Assembly: GCA_038064375.1 (NCBI GenBank)
Contig: JBBTTF010000001.1
Location: forward strand, 434,001-498,000
Reading direction: 5' to 3'
Length of the DNA stretch: 64,000 bases
Source of the DNA: JBBTTE01 sp038064375
Lineage (GTDB): Bacteria; Patescibacteriota; Saccharimonadia; Saccharimonadales; UBA4665
The notes under the pieces were generated by a model. That model did no database searches. It had not been told where the DNA came from and was given only the letters and a program-made list of their open reading frames with translations. A program made the position numbers and the translations under genes. Below, piece after piece: positions 16,843-24,278 of the stretch (positions are counted from its first letter, which is position 1; each line of letters opens with the position of its first letter).

Positions 16843-18666
16843 ATGACCAAGGCCACTCAAGACCCCACCAAGATTCGTAATATTGCCATAATCGCTCACG
16901 TCGACCATGGCAAGACTACATTGGTGGATGGCCTGCTCAAGCAGTCCCAAACCTTCCGCGACAACCAAGCCGAGATGAACCAAGATCTCATCATGGACTC
17001 TGGCGATCAAGAGAAGGAGCGAGGCATTACCATCACGGCTAAGATTACTGCCGTGCAACACAGCGATTACCGCATCAACATTATTGACACCCCCGGACAC
17101 GCCGACTTTAGTGGCGAGGTTGAGCGTACGCTTAACATGGCCGACGGCTGTATCCTGATCGTTGACGCTCAAGAAGGCCCAATGCCTCAGACTAAGTTTG
17201 TCCTCGGCAAGGCACTTGCTGCCGAGCTTAAGCCAATCGTTATTATCAACAAGATCGACAAGAATAGCTCTAGGACTAAGGAAGTTGAAGACGAATTAGC
17301 CGACCTGTTTCTAGAACTAGCCGTACACGAAGACCAGCTACATTATCCTGTCTATTACGCGATTGGCCGTGAAGGTAAGTCATGGGACGAGCTACCAACC
17401 AACACTGACGAGAAGGCCGACCTAGAGCCAATCTTCCAAGCTATTATCGATAAGATTCCTGCCCCTAGCATTGAGCGCGACAAGCCATTCCAGATGCTTG
17501 TTACTGCACTAGCTAGCGATACCTTTAAGGGTAAGTACGCCATTGGACGAATCACTCGCGGCGCGGTCAAGAATGGCGACCAAGTCTCTCTCTGCAAAAA
17601 GGACGGCACAATCACCAAAGCCAAAGTCGACAATGTGTTTATGAGTCACGGCGTTAGCAAGTTTGAGGTTGGGGCCGGTATCGCTGGCGACATCGTCCAG
17701 CTAACAGGTATCGCTGATGCTCAGATTGGTGAGACTATCGCTGACGCAGACGAGCCAGAGGCACTACCTGTTATTGAGGTTGAGGCTCCAACACTACGCA
17801 TCTATCTTGGCCCTAACACTAGTCCATTTAAGGGTCTAGAAGGCGAATTTAGCACCAGCCGTCAGATCGCCGAGCGCCTAGACAAAGAGCTAGAGACCAA
17901 CGTTGGACTCAAGGTTGAGGCTGATGGTATCGGCTTTACCGTTGCTGGTCGCGGCGAGCTTCACCTTGGTGTGCTGATCGAGACTATGCGCCGTGAAGGT
18001 TATGAGTTTGAGGTCGGTCGCCCACAAGTTGTTACTAAAGAAGAAGATGGCAAAATCGTCGAGCCAGTAGAAGAAGTTATTATAGAAGTCCCCGCCGAGC
18101 ACGTCGGCACAGTCCAGATGGAGCTAGGCAGCCGCCGTGCGACTCTAATCGAGCAGTTTGCCAGCCCTAAGGGCGTCACTAAGCTGATCTACTCCATGCC
18201 AACTCGTACTCTACTTGGTATGCGCAACATCTTACTGACCAACACCAAGGGCACGATTGTCATGAACAGCCTCGTCACAGGCTTTCAGCCACAGACTGCT
18301 GCTTTGCAACAGCTCCGTAACGGCGTACTAATCGCCTTTGAGACAGGCACAACTACACCTTACTCCTTGCAGACAGCCGAAGCCCGCGGCACAATCTACG
18401 TAGGACCTGCCGAGAAGGTCTACGCCGGTCAAATCATCGGTCTCAACACGCGAAGCGAGGATATGGAGATGAACGTCTGCAAAGCCAAGCACCTCACTAA
18501 CATGCGCTCTTCATCATCTGATGGTGTTGTGCAGCTAACCCCTCCAACGATTTTTAGTCTTGAGCAGTGTCTAGACTTTATCGAGAACGACGAACTCCTA
18601 GAAGTCACTCCTGAGAACTTGCGCCTGCGCAAAAAAGAACTCGATCCTAAGAAGCGCAAGCGCTAA
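16843..18666 (+). CDS. typA: translational GTPase BipA/TypA, 607 aa
   Basis: Elongation-factor-like GTPase that binds the ribosome and aids 50S assembly and stress adaptation. G1 AHVDHGKTT (18-26), G3 DTPGHADF, G4 NKID, then domain II, the EF-G-like domain with GRGELHLGVL and the BipA-specific C-terminal region (QCLDFIENDELLEVTPE). Length 607 is standard. The start at 16843 (MTKATQDPTK) follows AGAGG at 16828; an upstream in-frame start lies within the helicase gene. Follows the helicase as a second operon gene. Its 3' end recurs, degraded, at 19149-19204. Confidence 0.96.
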   Translation: MTKATQDPTKIRNIAIIAHVDHGKTTLVDGLLKQSQTFRDNQAEMNQDLIMDSGDQEKERGITITAKITAVQHSDYRINIIDTPGHADFSGEVERTLNMADGCILIVDAQEGPMPQTKFVLGKALAAELKPIVIINKIDKNSSRTKEVEDELADLFLELAVHEDQLHYPVYYAIGREGKSWDELPTNTDEKADLEPIFQAIIDKIPAPSIERDKPFQMLVTALASDTFKGKYAIGRITRGAVKNGDQVSLCKKDGTITKAKVDNVFMSHGVSKFEVGAGIAGDIVQLTGIADAQIGETIADADEPEALPVIEVEAPTLRIYLGPNTSPFKGLEGEFSTSRQIAERLDKELETNVGLKVEADGIGFTVAGRGELHLGVLIETMRREGYEFEVGRPQVVTKEEDGKIVEPVEEVIIEVPAEHVGTVQMELGSRRATLIEQFASPKGVTKLIYSMPTRTLLGMRNILLTNTKGTIVMNSLVTGFQPQTAALQQLRNGVLIAFETGTTTPYSLQTAEARGTIYVGPAEKVYAGQIIGLNTRSEDMEMNVCKAKHLTNMRSSSSDGVVQLTPPTIFSLEQCLDFIENDELLEVTPENLRLRKKELDPKKRKR

Positions 18667-18699
18667 ACTAGCGGCAGGCTAGCCAACTATTGACATAAG

Positions 18700-18708
18700 T
18701 GGTATAAT
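18700..18708 (+). promoter_or_regulatory. perfect extended -10 (TGG-TATAAT)
   Basis: TGG-TATAAT ends 9 bases before the ATG of the 135-residue gene. A TTGACA at 18690 is only 7 bases from TATAAT and cannot be its -35. Model case of the leaderless layout of this genome. Confidence 0.65.
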
Positions 18709-18717
18709 ATAGCTCTT

Positions 18718-19125
18718 ATGGACGACCCCGAGCACTACTTTTATCGCTACCGCAACCTAGACAGTGTGCCTGACCACCCCATCGATGGTACTTTTGCTAC
18801 TATTGTTCCTGTTGAAGGCATTGGTTACTTAGCTATAGCTACTGACGCTGAAGGCAGGTGGGCTGGTGCAGGTGCCGCAAAAACGCCTGCCGGCGCACTT
18901 ATAGATTTAACTGTCGACAAGCTAGCGTTAGAGAAGCCGCGCAAGGTTGAGCCAATACCAGTGGACTTCGCAAGTCTTGACGAACCCCGCAGAGAGAGCT
19001 CAATACCTGTCAATTTCTCTAATCTTGATGAGGTAGTGGAAGACTTTGGGAATCCTGCTGAGCTTGAGTTGGATGATGGCGATGTTCCTGAGTATGATCC
19101 TGACGATCCCTCGGGAGGAGTATGA
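18718..19125 (+). CDS. hypothetical acidic protein with a duplicated motif, 135 aa
   Basis: A soluble protein whose first 65 residues may form a small alpha/beta domain (ATIVPVEGIGYLAIATD). The C-terminal half contains two copies of a nine-residue motif, IPVDFASLD and IPVNFSNLD, followed by a strongly acidic tail (DDGDVPEYDPDDPSG). Repeated short motifs before an acidic tail suggest a binding segment; the partner is unknown. It lies between bipA and a degraded copy of the bipA 3' end, so it may have been inserted or moved there. Confidence 0.6.
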   Translation: MDDPEHYFYRYRNLDSVPDHPIDGTFATIVPVEGIGYLAIATDAEGRWAGAGAAKTPAGALIDLTVDKLALEKPRKVEPIPVDFASLDEPRRESSIPVNFSNLDEVVEDFGNPAELELDDGDVPEYDPDDPSGGV

Positions 19126-19206
19126 ACCGCGAACCCTTAGACGTTATTCCTGAGAACCTTATAGTTTGCAAGAAAGAGCTTGATCTAAGAAGCGCAAGCG
19201 GTAGAT
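19122..19206 (+). pseudogene. degraded duplicate of the bipA/typA 3' end
   Basis: A 27-codon frame from ATG 19122 reads PENL...CKKELD, matching PENLRLRKKELD near the BipA C-terminus. At DNA level 19149-19204 aligns with 18610-18666: shared cctgagaac, gatc(c)taagaagcgcaagcg and a following ctagc. One missing C shifts the frame before the end. The copy flanks the 18718 gene, so bipA 3' sequence lies on both sides of it. Confidence 0.65.
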
Positions 19207-19209
19207 AAG

Positions 19210-19413
19210 CTAGCTGGTGTGGCAGGCGTTTGAGCAGAAGAAACACCCGTTTGACTTGGCGTAATGCTTGCGTGCTTCCACAACAGCCTTCCAGCAGCCA
19301 TCAAAGTCACCTAAATACAGCCTATTCTGAGGTAGTGGCAGAAAAGAACATGAGGAATTATGCACCTCGTGATCTCCGTTAGTCTGGGCTTGAGTGTTGA
19401 CGTAGTAATACAT
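19210..19413 (-). CDS. conserved small cysteine-rich protein, 67 aa
   Basis: Begins MYYYVNTQAQTNGDHEVH and ends SNGCFFCSNACHTS, with Cys at 22, 40, 56, 59 and 63. From memory this pattern (NGDHEVH, a GDFDGC-like middle and a SNGC..C...CHTS tail) belongs to a short conserved family found sporadically in unrelated bacteria; the cysteines and histidines suggest metal binding. Function unknown. The ATG overlaps the stop of the 42-residue gene upstream (TAATG), so the two are co-translated. Confidence 0.75.
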   Translation of the reverse strand: MYYYVNTQAQTNGDHEVHNSSCSFLPLPQNRLYLGDFDGCWKAVVEARKHYAKSNGCFFCSNACHTS

Positions 19414-19541
19414 TACTTCTTCCTCCGTGGTTTTTCGATAACCGTGGTCTTTGGGTGACTTTTGGCATAGCTCTTAGGGACATAGCGTCCAGTTACGGCA
19501 GACCGTCCTCGGCCTTGATTTGATGATTTGCTTGTCGGCAT
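19413..19541 (-). CDS. conserved very small basic protein, 42 aa
   Basis: Reads MPTSKSSNQGRGRSAVTGRY, then VPKSYAKSHPKTTVIEKPRR and KK. The TGRYV...YAKSHPKTTV pattern recalls small proteins that I remember next to the cysteine-rich family found here downstream. Start at 19541 is supported by GAGGAG about 8 bases upstream. Very basic and probably disordered, so it may bind nucleic acid or its partner. Function unknown. Confidence 0.7.
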   Translation of the reverse strand: MPTSKSSNQGRGRSAVTGRYVPKSYAKSHPKTTVIEKPRRKK

Positions 19542-19578
19542 ATACTTAACTCCTCGTCTGGTTTAACTTAATGGTCTC

Positions 19579-19654
19579 TGCTAGAATTTGGAGTACGCAA
19601 GGATGCCAATCTAAGCGTGCTCGCTGCCAGTTAACGCTGGCAGCATTCTTTTTC
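19579..19654 (+). ncRNA. candidate small RNA with promoter and terminator
   Basis: TGC-TAGAAT at 19579-19587 would start RNA near 19594. The following 60 bases hold a hairpin (GTACGC 19593-19598 with GCGTGC 19615-19620, one G-T pair) and an 8-bp terminator hairpin (19623-19630 with 19637-19644) followed by ATTCTTTTT. No reading frame of note. lexA downstream has its own promoter, so this looks like an independent short transcript. Confidence 0.45.
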
Positions 19655-19765
19655 TAGCTTTATTTATCAAAGAGAGTACGAGTACCCTCGCTTCGAACCT
19701 CCCGACTCAAATATGTTTGTCGTGGTCGATATTTCTATAGTACTATCACATCTCGCCCGATGCAA

Positions 19766-19787
19766 GTACAGATTACAGAATCTGTAC
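19766..19787. promoter_or_regulatory. palindromic operator upstream of lexA
   Basis: GTACAGATT (19766-19774) and AATCTGTAC (19779-19787) are a perfect 9-4-9 inverted repeat lying 16 bases before the lexA -10. Bound repressor would cover the -35 region. By position it is the probable autoregulatory SOS-type box of this lineage. Confidence 0.7.
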
Positions 19788-19800
19788 AGAGTAAGGTCTG

Positions 19801-19809
19801 TGATATACT
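19801..19809 (+). promoter_or_regulatory. lexA extended -10
   Basis: TGA-TATACT ends 7 bases before the ATG at 19817, with no Shine-Dalgarno site. It decides the start codon and implies a leaderless lexA mRNA. Confidence 0.6.
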
Positions 19810-19816
19810 GACAGTA

Positions 19817-20482
19817 ATGCATAAGATTCAAAAGAAACTTCTGAGTCTAGCCAGCCTTGAGGATATAAGCAAGCTTACATACCGAGAGATAGCTAGTCGA
19901 ATTGGTTGTGGCTATGCTTCTCAGGTGAAACATCACCTCGAACAGCTCAAAAAAAGAGGCCAAATTGTTCAAAGGGCAGATGGCAGTATTGTTGTGCTCC
20001 CAAGCAGCGCGTACGCCGTCACTAGCTTACCAATACTAGGCGAGGCTGATTGCGGTGAGGCAACCTCTCTTGCTACGGATCAAATCCAAGGCTATCTAAG
20101 TTTATCGCCGAGTATCATGCCAAAAAGACTACGCAATACCCCAATGTATGCGCTCAAAGCTAGAGGTAGGTCTATGAATAAGGCTAGCATAAACGGCAAG
20201 TCTATTGACGATGGCGATTATGTAATTATTGAAAAACTCAATCCATATGTTCCTTTGGACGGAGACTACGTTGTGTCCATAATAGAGGGCTTAGCAAATA
20301 TTAAGAAATTCAGCGTAGATCGTAATAATCATCGCATAGTTTTGTTGCCCGAATCACATGATGACTTTCCGCCAATTATAATTGCCGAAGAAGACCTGCA
20401 CTATTACCAGATTGCGGGTCGGGTTGTTGATGTAGTCAAAGGCTTTAGAAGTTCTAACAGTGCGGCACTGCCGCCTAGTTGA
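19817..20482 (+). CDS. lexA: LexA-like SOS repressor (S24 peptidase), 221 aa
   Basis: N-terminal winged-helix DNA-binding domain (TYREIASRIG, then a recognition helix to about 48) and a C-terminal S24 self-cleaving domain with Ser119 in RGRSMN and Lys163 in ANIKKF. The cleavage site, normally Ala-Gly, is Cys79-Gly80 in GEADCGEA, as in some phage-type repressors. Start taken at 19817 because the longer frame from 19760 includes both operator and promoter. Should repress itself through the adjacent palindrome and respond to RecA filaments; other targets are not visible here. Confidence 0.85.
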   Translation: MHKIQKKLLSLASLEDISKLTYREIASRIGCGYASQVKHHLEQLKKRGQIVQRADGSIVVLPSSAYAVTSLPILGEADCGEATSLATDQIQGYLSLSPSIMPKRLRNTPMYALKARGRSMNKASINGKSIDDGDYVIIEKLNPYVPLDGDYVVSIIEGLANIKKFSVDRNNHRIVLLPESHDDFPPIIIAEEDLHYYQIAGRVVDVVKGFRSSNSAALPPS

Positions 20483-20504
20483 CATAGGTTATTGCCCGCT
20501 TCCG

Positions 20505-21095
20505 TTATTCGCAGCCGACCCCGTCTCCATTGCGATCTAATCCGTAAATGTCAGAGCCAACAACGCTGACAGGACCAGAAACGTAAGCTGGTCCGTTGCC
20601 GCTACCGCCGGCACAATCCACGTCACTAGCAATAGGCACGCAAGCACCGCTGTAGTTTGGATCACAGCTTGATGCAGGCTTTACGTATGTACCAATTGCG
20701 GTCACTTGGCTGACTGGCGGCGTAGTAACAGCTTCGCTAACAAGCTTTTTGCCAGTCTGGGTGCCGTCACTATACGTGACTTTGTAGGTTAAGGTTTTAA
20801 CTCCGTTCACTCCAGCAGTCCTTATTGTCGTTGAGCCTTTTGTTAGGGCAGGGTCTTCGACAGTGCTGCTCGTAAACGGCACTGGCTGAGTCTCTGTCTC
20901 GGTTTTGGTTGTTATTGTTGGCTTGCGCTTGTCGATTGCAGTTGTCGGTGCCGTGTCGGTGGCTGATAGGTTTTGGGAGCTCGGACTATTGCTAGCGCCT
21001 CCGATTCCTATTAAGAAAAAGGATGCTACGACTCCAAGCAGTATCTTGTTGCCAAGACTCAGTCCTTTTAGCCAATCAATCGTCTTTTTCATCAT
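20505..21095 (-). CDS. surface protein with G5 and Excalibur domains, 196 aa
   Basis: One N-terminal transmembrane or signal segment (ILLGVVASFFLIGIGG, about 19-34), a Ser/Thr-rich linker, then a G5 domain (about 70-135: QPVPFTSSTVEDPALTKGS, AGVNGVKTLTYKV and a closing IGTYV) and a C-terminal Excalibur calcium-binding motif (LDRNGDGVGCE). G5 domains bind cell-wall or biofilm polymers, so an anchored outer-surface protein is likely. GGGGGA lies just before two tandem ATGs (21095 and 21092); the second has the better spacing. Confidence 0.85.
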   Translation of the reverse strand: MMKKTIDWLKGLSLGNKILLGVVASFFLIGIGGASNSPSSQNLSATDTAPTTAIDKRKPTITTKTETETQPVPFTSSTVEDPALTKGSTTIRTAGVNGVKTLTYKVTYSDGTQTGKKLVSEAVTTPPVSQVTAIGTYVKPASSCDPNYSGACVPIASDVDCAGGSGNGPAYVSGPVSVVGSDIYGLDRNGDGVGCE

Positions 21096-21224
21096 TCCCC
21101 CTGATTGATTTAAGAATACATTAAATTTTCATTAAATAAAATGCCGGCGATCCTGCACGCTATCGACTAACCAAGCGATTTAGCTACGTATCCAAAATAA
21201 GACATATATGTTATAAATAATATA

Positions 21225-21686
21225 ATGAGTAGTTTTGAAAATGGCCTTTGCCCCGTTGAGGAATACAAGGCAGGTGAGTCAGATCGTATTATGGAGTCGG
21301 AACTAGCGGTGGCGGGACTGTATACGTTGATGGAATTATATAAATCAGGCGATACTGTCGGTGCAGCCAAGTTTGCTAGTAGAGTTGATGATGTAGAACA
21401 ACTTGAATCAGGGCTCTACAGCGTAAAGTTCATGATCTTTAATCCCTATACTGCTCACCATCACACCGAAGCTATATTTGACCAAGGTTTTTGGAGACAA
21501 GACCTGTCACATAGTATGGTCGTATGGCCATCGCAATCACCGGAAACTAGACATCCCGTCACTAATGCTTATTTAAGGGAGCCACGCGCAGGTTCGGATT
21601 CGGTCGATAAAGCGCTGCAGGCCATGCTCGAAAATAGTAACCCTCAGCCAGTTGACGCCGTTTCTAGAGAAGCGGTCTTAGTTTAG
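21225..21686 (+). CDS. hypothetical protein, 153 aa
   Basis: Soluble, no signal or membrane segment. A helix near 24-45 (ELAVAGLYTLMELYKSG), a beta stretch (LYSVKFMIFNPYTAHHHTEA) and a disordered tail. No family recognised. TGT-TATAAA ends 7 bases before the ATG, so it is probably transcribed alone and leaderless. Confidence 0.55.
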   Translation: MSSFENGLCPVEEYKAGESDRIMESELAVAGLYTLMELYKSGDTVGAAKFASRVDDVEQLESGLYSVKFMIFNPYTAHHHTEAIFDQGFWRQDLSHSMVVWPSQSPETRHPVTNAYLREPRAGSDSVDKALQAMLENSNPQPVDAVSREAVLV

Positions 21687-21717
21687 GCCGATTTCCCCTA
21701 GAGATCGCTTGCGTAGA

Positions 21718-22047
21718 CTAAGCGGCTTCTTTTAACTCTATAGGTTCTGGTAATGGATCTGCGGCAGGAACTTCGCTGAGATCATTAATGACATTCTTTC
21801 TAAAGCTTTCGGCTAGGGCCTCGTGGGCGAGTTCTGCTAGAGCTTCACGATCGGCTAGTAGATTGGGCCGCGCGACAAACTCGTCTCGTCGCTCTTCCCA
21901 AACCTTTGCCTCGTCGAGCCACAACATTTTCTTATCACTGTGTATTGTGTGAAGGTTTGTAAGCATGGCACGAGCAACTCCTGCATTGCGCGCGGCAAAT
22001 AGAGCATTTCGTTTGTTTACATCTGGTTTAAATCGTTCAAAGGCCAT
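21718..22047 (-). CDS. hypothetical helical protein, 109 aa
   Basis: All-helical, charged protein with an N-terminal FKPDVNKRNALFAARNAGV segment and many Ala/Glu/Arg. No family recognised. A perfect TGT-TATAAT ends 10 bases before the ATG. Confidence 0.55.
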   Translation of the reverse strand: MAFERFKPDVNKRNALFAARNAGVARAMLTNLHTIHSDKKMLWLDEAKVWEERRDEFVARPNLLADREALAELAHEALAESFRKNVINDLSEVPAADPLPEPIELKEAA

Positions 22048-22118
22048 TGTTACATTTATTATAACAGATTATTACTTCTTATACTAGTCTCCTAGCTAAT
22101 AATTAAACAGATTGAGAG

Positions 22119-22808
22119 CTAGAAGCGGGGCGGTTGTCGGTTGATGTAGTGCGTGCGTCTTTTGGCGTTTGGGTGGGCGGTGGCTAAGATCGGTATGCGG
22201 TTATTGTTGGCCCCACGCTTTTTGGCACGTCGCGCTTCGGCATGCTCGCTATCGCGGAGCACCTGTGTCTCTTCTTCGTCCATGGGCTCAAACTTTTCCT
22301 CAAAGTGAATTCGTACCGCAAGATCTTTGACGGCCGTGGGCGAAAGTCCATGTCGGTTGTTTTTGGGCAGGGCAGCCGGTGATCCAACCGGAACACCTAG
22401 CTCAAGCAGTGACGATTGCTTTTTTAGGAAGACGTACTTTCTTTCTGGCGTAGTGCTGATTTTTTTAGTTCCGCCATCGCCACTAGTTAACGGTCGAAAC
22501 TTTGGATTGGGAACAGCTGGCGCTGCATCCGTCATTGCAATATTACCAAGGTTAACCGCCCTGATTGATTGGGTAACGGTATCGACTTGGCCATATAACT
22601 CAGTGACGGCTCTACTCCATGCTGGGTCTGCTGGGCTGCGGACCATTCCGGCCATCTCGCGGATTTCGTCTATTTTGCTATCAGGCCCGTAGAACGTCGA
22701 TAGGTCAACAGCACCACGTAGTTCGTCCTCAACATTTGTGAGGGTGCGCAGATCCAAGGTGCCACCTAGCACCAATTGTTCGGAACTTCCCAGTTTGATC
22801 TCTGCCAT
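22119..22808 (-). CDS. hypothetical protein, 229 aa
   Basis: Start set at 22808 (MAEIKLGSSE) because TGG-TATAAT ends 9 bases upstream; the open frame to 22841 would contain the promoter. N-terminal half mixed, C-terminal third strongly basic with HAEARRAKKRGANNNR, possibly nucleic-acid binding. No family recognised. It follows the 22.9 kb RNA element on the opposite strand. Confidence 0.55.
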   Translation of the reverse strand: MAEIKLGSSEQLVLGGTLDLRTLTNVEDELRGAVDLSTFYGPDSKIDEIREMAGMVRSPADPAWSRAVTELYGQVDTVTQSIRAVNLGNIAMTDAAPAVPNPKFRPLTSGDGGTKKISTTPERKYVFLKKQSSLLELGVPVGSPAALPKNNRHGLSPTAVKDLAVRIHFEEKFEPMDEEETQVLRDSEHAEARRAKKRGANNNRIPILATAHPNAKRRTHYINRQPPRF

Positions 22809-22892
22809 AATATTGCAATTATACCATATAGTAGCTGGCAAGACTAGGTTTGGCCGCTGTTATTTATCGTAAATTTTACTGTAAGAAATCTT

Positions 22893-23010
22893 ATATCAAA
22901 CCTTACTAGGCGGGCGTACAGTGAAGCCTAGTCACTGTGAGGTGATCAGCATCCAAGCCTGAAATGGTGGAAGATGTGAGCGAAAAGAGCCCCTCAAAAG
23001 GCTCTTTTTT
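22893..23010 (+). ncRNA. candidate structured RNA with terminator
   Basis: A non-coding stretch with two competing helices: ACTAGGC (22905-22911) with GCCTAGT (22926-22932), and ACAGTGA (22918-22924) with TCACTGT (22932-22938). It ends in a strong terminator (22983-22991 with 23000-23008, then six T). TTATAT at about 22890 may be the -10. No gene follows on this strand, so a trans-acting small RNA is more likely than a riboswitch. It matches no RNA family I know. Confidence 0.5.
22983..23010 (+). terminator. intrinsic terminator (probably two-way)
   Basis: AAAAGAGCC and GGCTCTTTT (9 bp) enclose an 8-base loop and end in TTTTTT. On the minus strand it immediately follows the stop of the 23012 gene and can serve that gene too. 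Confidence 0.85.
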
Positions 23011-23011
23011 G

Positions 23012-23404
23012 CTACTCCGAGATTTTTACTCCATGATCCGGTGCCAAAAGAATTCTGTGCCTAATCACCAGCTCGCTTGCAGCCACAAACAAGCCTGACT
23101 CTAGCTCTACGGCGGAATTAAGTACTGACTTTTCGCCATGCACGATCTCATCGGAGACGTTATCCATATCTAACCTTACTGGGTCACCGCTTTCGGTCAC
23201 TGGCTTGTGGTCCACGGTGCCTATATCTTCATCGCTCTCAACGTTAAATATATGGGTGTATATGTCGTGCCAATGGCAGCGCGCCACGTACCAAATGTTT
23301 TCACCATCATTACCCAAAACCATAGCCTGATTAGGTAGAAGAAAGCCAATAGCTCTTGGTTTGTCGGATACTTCTAAATCCGTCAGTTCTAAATAAGCTG
23401 GCAT
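23012..23404 (-). CDS. hypothetical protein, paralogue cluster member 1, 130 aa
   Basis: Soluble acidic protein starting MPAYLEL. It shares a layout with the two genes upstream: an N-terminal strand ending in aromatic-G/E-x-x-x-P (RAIGFLLPNQ), a middle strand pair, and near the C-terminus a strand with LVIRHR. No known family. A perfect TGA-TATAAT ends 10 bases before the ATG, so it can be expressed on its own. A terminator follows directly. Confidence 0.6.
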   Translation of the reverse strand: MPAYLELTDLEVSDKPRAIGFLLPNQAMVLGNDGENIWYVARCHWHDIYTHIFNVESDEDIGTVDHKPVTESGDPVRLDMDNVSDEIVHGEKSVLNSAVELESGLFVAASELVIRHRILLAPDHGVKISE

Positions 23405-23439
23405 TATGTGTAATATTATATCACAATTGTCAATATAGG

Positions 23440-23793
23440 TTAGTTGTAAGACATCGCTTGGCCACAGTGCCTAACTACCAAGCGAAACCGACCTTCGTTG
23501 GCATCTTCCATCGGTATAGTGGCTTTTTGGCCGTACTCTATTTCTCGGATCACGTTTTCTGGGCGGCACTCCTGTTTGAGTGCTTCTTGCGTGATTATCG
23601 CGTCTGGATCAGGTATTTTATAGACTTTAACGTCAAAGTCTTTCTCAGAGGTGACGATCATTAGCGATAGCGTTCGTTCGCCATTCTCATCAACTGTGTA
23701 GAAGTTTTCTGCGGAGTCTGGGCCAAGGTATCCAAATATATAATTAACACCTTTGACTGTTGGATAAAATTCTTTGCCCAAGCTGACTGGCAT
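23440..23793 (-). CDS. hypothetical protein, paralogue cluster member 2, 117 aa
   Basis: Start taken at 23793 (MPVSLGKEF), with TATAGT 10 bases upstream; a longer frame to 23889 would overlap the preceding gene by 49 bases and add a basic, unrelated N-terminus. Shares with its neighbours the aromatic-G-x-x-x-P strand (YIFGYLGPDS) and a C-terminal LVVRHCG strand. Unknown function. Confidence 0.6.
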   Translation of the reverse strand: MPVSLGKEFYPTVKGVNYIFGYLGPDSAENFYTVDENGERTLSLMIVTSEKDFDVKVYKIPDPDAIITQEALKQECRPENVIREIEYGQKATIPMEDANEGRFRLVVRHCGQAMSYN

Positions 23794-23840
23794 GATGCTT
23801 CGTACTATACGCCTCCAGTTTGGATATTGGTACTGATTTT

Positions 23841-24233
23841 CTAAAGCAAGATTGCGCCGTCTTTTGCTACGACGTGACTCACGACACACAACATCAACGG
23901 GTCGGTTCTTTCTAGGCGAGGGGCTACTATTGTTTTTGGTGTACCACGGAAGAGTATCTTATGAACGTCTTCTTTCGATTCTTCTTCAAGTTGGCTGACT
24001 GAGACATCGTCTGACATCTCTGGGTAACTTTGTAGGCTTGAGCGCATAGTATATTGAATGACCTTTGTCATCAGATCTTTCTTACCCACAGAGACAACAT
24101 AGGCGGCAAGTAGATCATGATCTTCAGGATGATAAAACTCCACGGCTCTAAAGTCACCGGGCTCAATAAGCTCGGGATTACCGAGTATTTCACCACCTTC
24201 GTGGTGTACTGAGGGCTGTATAAGTGCAGGCAT
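23841..24233 (-). CDS. hypothetical protein, paralogue cluster member 3, 130 aa
   Basis: Starts MPALIQP. Shows RAVEFYHPED and a C-terminal CVVSHVV strand at the positions equivalent to those of the next two genes, so the three look like diverged tandem copies. An acidic loop (EMSDDVSVSQLEEESKED) is inserted in the middle. Promoter weaker (TAATCT 7 bases upstream). Unknown function. Confidence 0.6.
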   Translation of the reverse strand: MPALIQPSVHHEGGEILGNPELIEPGDFRAVEFYHPEDHDLLAAYVVSVGKKDLMTKVIQYTMRSSLQSYPEMSDDVSVSQLEEESKEDVHKILFRGTPKTIVAPRLERTDPLMLCVVSHVVAKDGAILL

Positions 24234-24278
24234 TAAACTAAGATTAAAACATTATCTACAAAAGAGCAACAATGTTTT

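Noticed and set aside
18690..18708. TTGACA next to TATAAT before the 18718 gene as a full -35/-10 promoter
   Set aside because: The spacing is 7 bases, far from 16-18. Only the extended -10 is accepted.
22905..22938. H-type pseudoknot in the 22.9 kb RNA
   Set aside because: Both full stems together would leave no bases to cross the 6-bp stem, so alternative helices are the safer reading.
22893..23010. Signal recognition particle RNA or tmRNA
   Set aside because: The SRP GGAA-type loop with its AGCAGC context and the tmRNA tRNA-like ends are absent.
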